In this document: positions 11,653-22,119 of the stretch, in pieces
Layout: each line of letters opens with the position of its first letter
Position numbering within the stretch: the stretch's first letter is position 1
NCBI RefSeq assembly: GCF_000213175.1
Contig: NW_009799101.1
Location: 2,214,874 to 2,278,873, forward strand
DNA: 64,000 bases
Origin: Neurospora tetrasperma FGSC 2508
Lineage: Eukaryota; Ascomycota; Sordariomycetes; Sordariales; Sordariaceae
Direction of reading: 5' to 3'
Notes under the pieces: model-generated
The model's database searches: none
Seen by the model: the letters and a program-made list of their open reading frames with translations, nothing else
Told to the model about the DNA's origin: nothing
Made by a program: the position numbers and the translations under genes

Positions 11653-12410
11653 CTACTCAACGCCAGAAGACAGATACACTCTATACCTCCCAAACACAAA
11701 TGGCGAAGTATTTCCCCTTGCGGATGCTTTGCCATCAGAACTACCATGACCACCACCTTCCTTCTCCATCTCCTCCTCTCCGTCCTCCAATTCCCTCCTA
11801 ACCAATATCCCATGCGCCGCCCAATCCATCTTCTCCTCTTTGCCTGTCTCCCTCAACGTATAAAGCACAGTCCCATATATCATAAACTCCAAGTTCAGGA
11901 CACCATCACCTTCAACTCCCCCTCCTGCTCCTCCTCCTCCTCCTCCTCCTCCTCCCAACTGTCCAGTAAGAGGGAACATACCCGGAAAACCCTTCTGAAC
12001 TGTATGCTTCCTCGTCTTGACTTTTTCCCACATTCCCTTTCTTAGGACACGAAGCTCTATATTTATTCATTCAACGAATTAGTCAATTGAACTCCGCCTC
12101 TTGGTCACATCTTCAGCAAGGAAACACATGGCGGTAGGGATATAGAGGCAGGTAGAGATGTATGGGGTTGCGTACCATCCTTCCCCTCAGCAACCTTCTC
12201 GCCCATCACGACCTTGGCTTCCTCCCCGAAAAAGCTGAGCCATTCCTCGGTCAGATCCGGGTTGTCAGATACTTGGAAGAAGCGCGTGATGAACTGGAAG
12301 ATTGAGGCTGCCGGCATAGGGGATATGCCCAGGTCCTTAGGCCAGGTAGGTTCGTAGCCAGAGGGGTTTTGTTGGTCTTGATCTTCGTGGGTTTGGGTTT
12401 GAGAATCCAT
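11653..12410 (-). CDS. NTF2-like (SnoaL-fold) small protein with polyglycine insert
   Basis: Two exons: 12410-12176 and 12056-11653, 212 residues. The intron (119 bp) has a gtacgc donor and a tatag acceptor; joining gives ...GKDELRVLRKGMWEKVKTRKHT in phase. Start MDSQTQTHED is the first ATG with a clean fungal context; the frame also extends upstream. Residues ~38-90 (IFQFITRFFQVSDNPDLTEE, then GEEAKVVMGEKV) and the WEKVKTRKHTVQK helix resemble fungal SnoaL-like/NTF2-like proteins: a cone-shaped alpha+beta fold that binds small ligands or dimerises. A run of glycines (~residues 116-127) coded by a GGA/GGT-type triplet repeat interrupts the fold, between FPLT and the GVLNLEFMIYGTVLYTL strand. 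A second low-complexity Glu/Gly stretch lies near the C-terminus. Function is unknown; a ligand or enzyme role cannot be read from sequence. Confidence 0.75.
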
Positions 12411-13225
12411 TATGTGGTGGGTGAGCATGTAGCTGAGTAGGGAACGAAGTAGGTTCCTCTGTCGTGTAGGTACGTAGGCCAGTTGGTGAAGCAATGATCG
12501 TTTCTGGTGATTAAAAGCAGGTTGCGCGGTCTGACTTTAGGCTCCTTGCTATGCCGAGTATGACACGTGGATTGCCAGACGGGACTGTTGCCTTTCCGCT
12601 TCCTCCGTTCGTCCCTCGATGGCGATGATCCTCGCCATTGTCGTCATGGCTTGGCAGGCACACCTTGAAGATCAACACCAAGTCATGGTTCTTTTGAAGA
12701 CCGTCTCGTGTGCATCGCATAGGAACACCTGGTATACTATTGTTGCATAAAACAATATACATGTTCTTCGCAGCTTTCTCGCCCGTCAACTTCCGCTATG
12801 GGATACATTCTCGCTCCATAACAAGGGCCATTTCCAAGCAGTATAAGTGCCCTCTTTTGGGTGAGCCTTTGAGCTTAAGTACTAACAGTCCGATCTGTCA
12901 TAGTTATGTTATTGAAGTCTGTAGCCCAATGTCCTACTTTGAAAGGTTAATTAATCGCCATGTATGGTCAAAAGGAATCAACCATCCACCTGGCAGGCTG
13001 AGGTTATAAATGCAAGAACGCGCTACCAAATGACTTCTCTCACACCAGCGCCTTCCCAACCGAAAACCAACGCCCAAGTGCATTGCCATCACGCAACCAG
13101 CTTGGCCCCACGCTGTACTGAACGAGACAGGAAACAAAACATCCCACCGACCCTAGAGGTATCTCAAGGTCTCTCTTAGCTCTAGCCCCCTGGGCTCTCT
13201 ACGTAGGCACTAACGCCTCAGTTCT
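12411..13225. other. Intergenic region, no gene seen
   Basis: About 0.8 kb between the NTF2-like gene's 5' side and the 3' end of the ING/PHD gene. It should hold the NTF2-like promoter and the ING 3' UTR. No supportable coding region was found on either strand. Confidence 0.4.
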
Positions 13226-16200
13226 CTAGGCCTTGATGCCTCTAGCACTGACTTCGCCCTTCTCGCCAATGTTGAGCGCCTTGCGACAGTCGGGACAATA
13301 CCACTTCGTCGTCCTCGCCGGAATCGCGGTGAGTCCTACGCATTCGAGATGGAACCATTCCTGCTGGCATTTCTGTGGATTGACAACATCGTTAGCCTTG
13401 TGTCCCTTTTAGTTGTTCTGATTCCCTCCCCCACTCTCTCCACCCTCTTTGTCTGCGGAATTGTTCGAGCACTGGCTCCGGGCGATTCTCACCCTCTTCT
13501 TTCCCGTCTGAGAGGGATAGCTCTCTGCGTTTTCTTCTGCATTTTCCTTGTTGGGCGCTTGCTCTTCGTCCTGTTCTTCTTCATGCACATCCTCCTTTGT
13601 TTCCTGTTTTCGCCTGAGACCTTTTTCGTCGGTCTTTGACCTTGTGGAAATGGACATAGTAGACGTAGAAGTTGCCGAACCTCGACTTGCTGCGGCCTTG
13701 CCGGATTTTTTTGATGCTGACTTCTTCTTCTTGGTGGGTTGTTTACTCACATCGACGTTATCACATTGAATCATTATCCCAAAGCTCACACGGTTGCATA
13801 GGCAGTACCTCGGCTCGTCGGGATCGATCACGTTTCCCTCGTCATCCACCTCAACCTCCATCTCGTTTTTGGCTCCGGCGGCGGCTGTCATTGCTGCTAC
13901 TGCCGCCGCTGTTTGTCGACCTTCCACAGCTGCCTTGTCCTTACCCTTCCCGGTGCGGGCGCTCTTCTTCGGCGCGGCTTTTCGTTTCCCAACAGCACTA
14001 TTGCCGCCGCTCACAGTCCGACTAATAACACCTGGCGCTGGTCTTTTGGTTCGCTTTCCGGTCGTCCGTGTGGTTGTGGTCGTCTCTGCCGGAGCCTTGT
14101 CTGGTGCAGGGGTGTTCCGGGCAGTACTTGTGCGACGAGGGCGATCTGATGCAAGAGAAGCCTGGGGTTCTAAACTAGAAGCCTTGCGACGAATAGATGT
14201 GGTTGATGCCACACTGGGAGGCGCAGTCACCGTTGTGGATACTGCTAGTTCCTCTTGATCTGGTGTGTGACTGGGTACATCTGCAGCTGGAGTTGTTACA
14301 CGAGACGCACTTTGTATTTCCTTTTGCTGTTGCTGCACCAGTAGTTGTTGTTTCTGTTGTGGTTGGTTTTGCTGCGGCAGCGGTTGCGGCGGCGGCGGCG
14401 GCTGCTGCTGTTGTTGTGGTGGTTGCGGTTGCGGTTGTGTTGTCGGTTGTTGTTGCTGCTGCTCTTGGGTGCGAGTCATTTGCGTCTTCCTCGTCTCTCT
14501 AACAGGAGGAAGAATCGGAGTTGTAGACTTTCTGGGCGACCGTAACGGCGGCGGGATCGGGGTCTCAGCGGGTGGTAGCTTTATGGGCGGAACTGGAGGA
14601 GCCGCACTGGAACTACCGGCGATGCTGCTTGGGGCGGGAGATGTCGCCGAAGCGACCGAGGCACTAGATTTGGCAGCGCTGGAGTGATCTTGGGCGTGAA
14701 TGGGGAGAGGGATGGGGGTTGTAGAATGCAAGACAGGTGTAGGCACTGCCGTCCTCTGGTGTGGTTGAAGATTTAGCTGCGGAGTAGGGACAGGAGTCTC
14801 GTTCTTCATCCGCTTGATCTGTGACTCCGGTTTCGTCGCATCGGCCTCGATGACAGACTCCCTCTTGCGCTTCTTTGGTTGCTTGGGTCGGCTGTTGTTG
14901 ACTATCGTAGGTGTTGGGGTTGGTTGGGCAATGGCAGGTTGCGAGTTGTTCATCAATATCCGGGCAACATTGTCCAGGAGCTTCGCCGACTCTTCGGCCT
15001 CAATCGCAGCCTGGTGTGCCAACTGGACTCTCTTGAGTTTCTTGGCCTCGTTCAACTTCATGCCGCGATTATAGGTATTCGCCTCGTCTGCAGCCAAAGC
15101 CTCTTCCGAGACCGCGCCCACGGGCATCTGCATCTCTCCAGTGGTAGGGTTCTTGACCGGAACAGGCATCTTTCCCTCAAAGACCCTACCCTCTTGTTCC
15201 GCTTTTTGCTGTGCAGCTTTAAAGGCTTCATAGCCGCGGCCCAACGCTTGGAGTTCTCGAGCGATCATGGTAACGGAGGGGGTCCATGCTGCATTCTTCT
15301 TCATCTTCTTTCTCAGCTTGGCGAGTTCGAATGGTGTAAGCTGGCCCCAAGGAGCGTCCGGGCCGCCGATGACAGGGTTCACTGGAGGCGGACCCAGCTG
15401 TGCCAGCGCAGCGCTCGTAGATAGCGGTTGCTCGCCCCCCGGAACATGCGGCGGAGGTACGGATGTTCTTGGCTTGGGTGCCTTTCCAGCTTTAGGGGGA
15501 CGGGCAGGAGCCTTCACAACCTTGATACGTGGCTGGGGTGCTGGGGTTACACGGCTGGTGGACAGAGATGCCACATCCTCGTCCTCGGAGCTGCTCTCGC
15601 TGTCGCTGGTAAACGGCTCATAGTTGAGCTCGTATGGCGCCAAAACTTCTCCAGGGACTGTGATTCTTGGGATCGCATGTCGTCGAGGTTTCTGACCATC
15701 CAGTCTCAGGGGTGCCTTCGACCCTGCCGCTGCCTGGGGCGACTTGAACGTTGCAACAGGACTCTTGATCTCTTCTGGGGGCGGGTAGTTCTCAAACATG
15801 GTCTCCAGCTTGGCGAGAATGGTTTTGATGCGACTGTGGTGCCGTTTAACCTCTCCATCCATTCGTACAGCTTCCGCGTGGGCGGAAACACGGGCATTCA
15901 TGCCTTGCTGAAGCTGTTCGGAGATGTCGGCGCGCACATCGACGGCACTGGTCCGCTTGGGGGGTGGGATGTTGGGTAGTTGAGACCATTTGGTGGCGAG
16001 TTCGTGGACTTTGGTGGACGCGTTGACGTGGGTCTCGTCGAGCTTGCCGATGAGGGTGAGGGAGCGCATTATGTCTGCTGGAAGGTATTCGGTAAAATCG
16101 AGGAAATCGGTTACGGTAGCTTGGGCATCGGGGTCGGCCGGCATGTCGAGAGAGTTGAGAGGGTTGAGGGCACCGAGGGTCTGGATCGCCTGCTGGATGG

Positions 16201-16273
16201 GCGGCGCGTCCTGACGCGGGGAAATGGGTTCGTTCATCGCGTTGGACTGCTCGATTGCTTCGGCAGCAGACAT
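13226..16273 (-). CDS. ING-family PHD-finger chromatin protein
   Basis: Exons 16273-13751 and 13372-13226, 889 residues. The N-terminal ~170 residues carry an ING-type helical domain (FLDFTEYLPADIMRSLTLIG, then coiled-coil-like helices with KVHELATKWSQL). The middle is Ser/Pro/Lys-rich, with a Gln/Pro-rich tract around 600-660 and basic patches that look like nuclear localisation signals. The C-terminal PHD finger is split by the intron: YCLCNRVSFGIMIQCDNVD in exon 1 joins KCQQEWFHLECVGL and KWYCPDC in exon 2, restoring the full C4HC3 zinc ligand set. Family knowledge: ING/Yng/Pho23 proteins read H3K4 methylation and sit in NuA4, NuA3 or Rpd3 complexes; which complex cannot be told here. It is far longer than yeast homologues (~280-330 aa). 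The 378-bp intron (13750-13373) is unusually long and stays open in frame for 113 codons. Confidence 0.88.
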
Positions 16274-17600
16274 CTTGAGCGGGGACTGTTCAAGCTCGTA
16301 GGGCGATAAGGCAAGGGGCTATAGATCGGTGGGCAGGTTCATGTTAGGCGTCGCGCGCGGTAGAAGACGGTCGCCTCGGTTTGGTTTCAGTTGTTGTCCG
16401 AGTCGCCGAGCAGAAAGAGGAAAAGTTGGTACTTGTGGCGTTATCGAGGCTTGAGTGAGGGCAAAAGTCCCACACGATGCGGGCGGGTGGCCGATGATGT
16501 CGTCGTTTCGTGCAGTGGAACGCGTGAGGTCAAAGGACGGCAAGTGGAAAGGGAACCGAGCTTGTGAAACGGGCCTGTGGAGCCTGCCAGTGATCGGCCT
16601 TTGTGGAGAACCTCAAGGGACCGTGGGCTGGAAGGAACTTGGCGCCCCACATTTCCTGCAGTCAACTGCAGGTCTGCAGCGCTCAGGAACCAACACCTTA
16701 ACAGGTTTAGCGTGCTTCGCAAAGCAATTCATTCGCCATTCTTCAGGGTCCATGAGTTCTTGTTTCTCTTCCCAGATTTGGTACGTCGGTAGGCTCCTGA
16801 TAATGGCAAACTACCTACTGTAGCTCTACTGCATTAGCAACTAAATCTGAGGTGGTAGCTGGAAACTCGGATGTTTGGTTTTTCCACCTCCAGTTTTGGC
16901 TCCCTTGATAGTTGACAGATGGTTCAAAGTTGGTTGGTTCCACAGGTGACCAAGCAAGCCAAGGAAAGACTGCTGTTCCCCCAACCCATTATTGACAGTT
17001 AGTGTAGATCCCCCCACTGGGTTATTGTCATGATTGCCTCAGTTGTTCGTGGTGTTCGGTCTTCGAAGCACGGTCCGTGTAATTGACTTTTTGTGAATTT
17101 TCCTCCTCTAAAAGGATCCCGGTCTTTATTATCTGCCTACCTAGCTGACCACCCCACCCTCAGAACTTCGACTGTACGTCTCGCTGATGATATGAACATG
17201 TAAATGGAAAAATAATAAGAACCGGAAAGGGAAAGAAACGAGACGGAAAGCAAAAGATAGCATATCTAAACCAAGCCCTGACCGCGCCGTGGCCACCACA
17301 ACTTCTTCCCAAATAAACAAATTCTGCGCCCCAATCACATCACGGTGCCTCTTTCCATCTTCGAAGTCGACATGACAGAAGGAAAGATAACAAAAAAACA
17401 AAATTAAAATCGAAGGACGCTGAAATAACAACTCGCACAACAGACATCAAGCCCATAGACTAGAAAATGAAAACACCAACAATATCACACGGTGTACCAG
17501 GTCTAAGAGAGAAAGTCTTCCAATGTCTAGAAAAGAATAAAAAAGTTGGGAAAAAGCGACCAAGGAAAAATTAAGCCAAGTTATACATCCAGTGAGCTTT
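16274..17600. other. Intergenic region between bactofilin-like and ING genes
   Basis: About 1.3 kb. The part next to 16274 should be the ING promoter, and 17100-17600 is an A-rich likely 3' UTR of the bactofilin-like gene. I see no coding region. Confidence 0.4.
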
Positions 17601-18452
17601 CTATCCCTCATAGTTAGTCCTCTGGATCAGCTTAGCGCCATGGACGATCTCGCCCTGTTCGGTTTGATACCAAGATTGGTCACCGACGGTGGTTATGGAT
17701 GCGTATGCTGTTAGGCTTTTGCATTTCCTTTAACGTTGACTTTCGTCAGCATATATGCCCTGGGCTGGATTTTTTGTTCAACAGTGGCTGAATAAACGAC
17801 ACAGGTAACTTACAGATACCCATTGATGGTGATGGCTCCCCAGACTTCCACGTCCCCTTGGACCTCAAAGGTACCGGTGACTTTGAGTTTTCCAAAGATT
17901 TTGACTCTGTCGCTGTTTGTGAAGGATGGTGGTCAGAACTGTTGGGTTCTGTTACAGAGAGAGAAAAGAAAGGAAAATGGAGAGAAGATGGGGGGGGGGG
18001 GAGAGGTGAAGTAACTTACACACACAGCGCACTCCCATCAATCTTGACGTTCCCATACGCCTTAATCCTACTACTGTGTTTCGACGTGATTAGCATCGCC
18101 CACTTTCCAATCTCACATCCAGAAAGCGAAAGCCAGAGAAGAGAAGGAGAGCACAAACGTACCTGCACCTCAAATCCCCAACAATACTAATATCCCCATA
18201 CGCCTCAATGCGATCTCTCACTGCAAAGTTCCCCGAGAACGCAACGCCTCCGCCGGATTTGACCGATCCGTCGACCTCCATTGGCCCTCTCAACTCGAGG
18301 GAGCTGTCTGACTCGATGCTATTCCTTCTCTTGACTGTGGCGTGTTGTTGTCTGGTACTGTTTGTGTTGGAAGACCCCGTGCTGGCGTTGGCGCTGTAGA
18401 CTCCTCCCTGCCCCTGGGAATCAAAGGTCATGCTATGCTCGTATTGGTACAT
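17601..18452 (-). CDS. Bactofilin-like polymer-forming protein
   Basis: Four-exon model: 18452-18163, 18073-18020, 17912-17814, 17715-17601; 185 residues. Start MYQYEHSMTFDSQ is the only ATG after an upstream in-frame TGA. After a Ser/Asn-rich leader (~1-55) come short glycine-punctuated beta repeats typical of bactofilins: GPMEVDGSVKSGGGVAFSGN, FAVRDRIEAYGDISIVGDL, RIKAYGNVKIDGSALC, VKIFGKLKVTGTFEVQGDVE and VWGAITINGY. Bacterial bactofilins (DUF583) form right-handed beta-helices that polymerise without nucleotide. Related fungal proteins are uncharacterised as far as I know. Exons 1-3 have standard splice sites. The last exon needs an unusual aaaag acceptor; without it the protein would end after ITINGYL, about 37 residues earlier. 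A secreted role is unlikely because no signal peptide is seen. Confidence 0.8.
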
Positions 18453-21011
18453 TGTTGTCGTGGACGGAAGCTCGGCTTCAAACGGTGCTAACGGTGCTGT
18501 TGGTGCTGTTGGTGCTGTTATCAATGGTGTTGCTACTATACCGGAAATTCAGGATAAAGTAGACGAGGAAGAAGCTCTGTCAGGATTATGAGGATGCTAC
18601 TGTTGGCTTTGTCTCACGACCTGTTGCCAAAATCCTCTGTCGTTGTAGTTGACCCGCTGAGTGATGTTCCCGAGGATACAACTGCTATTGAATGTTGTTT
18701 GGTTCTGAATGCTATGAGGCTTATGATATCGAAGAGTGTCAACCTCCATTGCCAACGGGGGGATTAGATGGAGCTATATAGTAGATGTCGAAGCCCAAAA
18801 TCTGTATCCTACCCAAACGACTGCATGTAGGGTGAGGGTCGGATGTCTCCAAGCTAAAGGACAGGAGCAGGAAAAAAATAGTGAAGCTCCAAACCAGACG
18901 AATATGTCATTAGTCCGCTTCGAAGATTTTCCAAGACCGTCTGTCGGAACTCTGACCTACTGTACACCATACTACAAACACCGACCGGCGAAGCTTCGCC
19001 CAGCCTGACCTGAAGATGTACCTCTAGAGGTATCCATATGAGGGCGGCATGAGCCTTGGGAGCCTTGAAAGTGCCGAGAGTTCTTCGTTACCCTTTCCCC
19101 ATTGAGACTCGACGTTATGAAAATAGCTATGCCCCCCATATCCCATGGGCGCCACGGACGATGGAGCAAGTTGACGGCCGGTCGGTATGTTATCACAAGG
19201 GAACTAACACATAACGACATGATGGTTGCTGTTCTATGTCAAGCCACAGATCACCAGAAGCACACACAGGTAGGTACCTATCTAGAGGTAGTCTTACTAC
19301 CGCTACTGCACGCAGCTTTTGTCAATATCAATAAACAGTATCATGAAATATCTCTGCTGCTACGCCTCGCCTGTGATGATACATTGGATCTGTCAGTACA
19401 CAGTAAGCCACCACGTCCATGCCAAGTTTGCGCATCAACACCACCACTGCCGCCACTTGTCTACATTCACATTCATGTCTTCCTAGCCCGGAATGTGTAC
19501 CGAACCCACATCCCGGTATCTCTTGGCGTCAATGGATTAAACACTAGGAGATTCAACGACATAGAGCGGAGTATCTAGATACCTACTATATTAGTACGAA
19601 CTTTCTTGGTGCCCTATGACAACGACAGTAGCAACAGTAAGAAACAAAACGTCCTACACCTCTGCCTCTGGCCCAGTACCACCTAGTCAAGAATGATATC
19701 CAATAGATGACTTTGGCTCCCGTAGTTTGTTTTACGGAACATTCTGTTCACAGAATCCGTTATGTTTACCCCTTTTGGGGGGGGGGGACCTATCTTTCTT
19801 TTCCACTTGTGCATACAGGACAAGGCAGGGACAAGGGTTGGGCAAGACGAGACAAAGTAAGGCAAAGCAACGAAGACAGTCGGCGATGGTCCTAATTCTG
19901 AGCCACAAAGACGCAGTAGTCTGGTATAGTCCATGTCCAGCCCCTTGCCGACCGAAGTTGGAGTTGAGGTTAGTCCACCTAGCTACCCTGCGCTAGATCG
20001 CGCTTCTTCGCTTAAGAAAAGCTGCGTCTACATGGCGTTATGGTGTAGAACTGCAACTCTGTGCGTTAGCACCAAACAAGCCACCGACAGACGGAGCTCT
20101 CGAGGAGGCCGCCCATAGCACTACATTAGACTATGTACAGTAGCCAGCCGACTACCCGTTCGCGACGCTCGGTGGTGGTGGATCGCGTTAAAACTAAACG
20201 GTAGTCCGGTGTTCAAATTCGATTCGTTCGGCTCTGTTGTCGCTAGAAATGAGGCGTCGTTATGTCCAAAAAGGAGGGTTGTAACAGCTTACCATTCGCC
20301 AGCTTTGCCGATTGTCGCCAATAAGGTTCATGGCGCGGCGGCGCAGCAGGGCTAACCAACACTTCTCACGACAAAAGAAGGGGGAGGAGGGGGATGCGGG
20401 GGGTAGATCGGGAACAACGGCATATGTAACACCCTGTTTCCCCTGCCCTGACAAAGAGTGACAGTGACTTTGCCGAACGGAACACACCGACCGACCGACC
20501 GATCGTGAGACTTGTCCATTCAGTTCCGGATATTTCGCTTCATGCATGAAATGGCTTGCAGACAGAACCTTAGTTGTTGCCCGATGCCAAGATCTTCAGC
20601 CATGAAACAGCCTTGCCTCGCGCTGAAGCTGCCTTGGCCGGACGTCCGCCCGTGAGCTGTGTTCCACTTACTACCCCAGCTCTCCAGTTAAAGATGCCGA
20701 AAGCGGTGACCGCATGGCACAGAACAGTGTCAATGCCCATTTCTTTCGAACTGCAGTGATATTATGAGGATTTGTAAGAGGGAATGTGAGTTCGCGATGC
20801 ATGCCCATCTTGGTCCTGGACCGCGACTCCAGCCTTGTTAGATGTTTCGTAAACATTGAGGAAGATCGAACATTCCAAGCATGGCGTTGACGTGGGCCAC
20901 GTCCCAGCCTAAAACCCACGTGGCATATTTGGGCGTCAGATCAACATGATCACGCTCGGTGAGACAGTGAGCGTATTTCATAGTTTCATAATTCTTTATT
21001 TGATCTTTTTT

Positions 21012-21013
<2 letters not shown>
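18453..21013. other. Long non-coding stretch
   Basis: About 2.6 kb without a supportable gene. It contains the 5' region of the bactofilin-like gene, a G homopolymer (~19779-19789), a palindromic TAGGTACCTA at ~19271 and a short CGAC repeat at ~20487-20502. Open frames here are short and unrelated to any family I recognise. Confidence 0.4.

Positions 21014-21047
<34 letters not shown>
21014..21047. repeat. 34-bp G homopolymer next to the assembly gap
   Basis: An uninterrupted run of G immediately precedes low-quality-looking sequence and the run of Ns. It is either a true homopolymer that stopped sequencing or a base-calling artefact. Confidence 0.7.
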
Positions 21048-21048
<1 letters not shown>

Positions 21049-21092
21049 AAAACCTCTTATTGAAGGGGTAAAACCTTTTGGGCCCAAAAAAA

Positions 21093-21970
21093 NNNNNNNN
21101 NNNNNNNNNNNNNNNNNNNNNNNNNNNNNNNNNNNNNNNNNNNNNNNNNNNNNNNNNNNNNNNNNNNNNNNNNNNNNNNNNNNNNNNNNNNNNNNNNNNN
21201 NNNNNNNNNNNNNNNNNNNNNNNNNNNNNNNNNNNNNNNNNNNNNNNNNNNNNNNNNNNNNNNNNNNNNNNNNNNNNNNNNNNNNNNNNNNNNNNNNNNN
21301 NNNNNNNNNNNNNNNNNNNNNNNNNNNNNNNNNNNNNNNNNNNNNNNNNNNNNNNNNNNNNNNNNNNNNNNNNNNNNNNNNNNNNNNNNNNNNNNNNNNN
21401 NNNNNNNNNNNNNNNNNNNNNNNNNNNNNNNNNNNNNNNNNNNNNNNNNNNNNNNNNNNNNNNNNNNNNNNNNNNNNNNNNNNNNNNNNNNNNNNNNNNN
21501 NNNNNNNNNNNNNNNNNNNNNNNNNNNNNNNNNNNNNNNNNNNNNNNNNNNNNNNNNNNNNNNNNNNNNNNNNNNNNNNNNNNNNNNNNNNNNNNNNNNN
21601 NNNNNNNNNNNNNNNNNNNNNNNNNNNNNNNNNNNNNNNNNNNNNNNNNNNNNNNNNNNNNNNNNNNNNNNNNNNNNNNNNNNNNNNNNNNNNNNNNNNN
21701 NNNNNNNNNNNNNNNNNNNNNNNNNNNNNNNNNNNNNNNNNNNNNNNNNNNNNNNNNNNNNNNNNNNNNNNNNNNNNNNNNNNNNNNNNNNNNNNNNNNN
21801 NNNNNNNNNNNNNNNNNNNNNNNNNNNNNNNNNNNNNNNNNNNNNNNNNNNNNNNNNNNNNNNNNNNNNNNNNNNNNNNNNNNNNNNNNNNNNNNNNNNN
21901 NNNNNNNNNNNNNNNNNNNNNNNNNNNNNNNNNNNNNNNNNNNNNNNNNNNNNNNNNNNNNNNNNNNNNN
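21093..21970. other. Assembly gap (878 Ns)
   Basis: A solid block of N. The ~45 bases on each side resemble one another (see findings), so the true gap may be zero or negative. Open frames drawn through the Ns are meaningless. Confidence 0.95.
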
Positions 21971-22119
21971 GGGAAAATACATCTATGTGAAGGGATAAAC
22001 CATTGGCGTCCAAGAAAACATGTACTGTGACACATGACTTCATTCTTAAAGGTGAAGAAACTTATATCCAGCAAGTGCTGCCTATCTCCAACATCCCCTA
22101 AACCGCAGTCAGAGATAGC

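Noticed and set aside
13794-16309. Several long plus-strand frames
   Set aside because: Antisense shadows of the ING/PHD gene produced by its repeats and high GC third positions.
20161-20240. Possible tRNA T-arm (ggtgttcaaattc)
   Set aside because: No matching A-box, acceptor stem or cloverleaf could be drawn around it.
20986-22074. Open frames of 300-360 codons on both strands
   Set aside because: They consist of Ns plus a G homopolymer (polyproline); not real.
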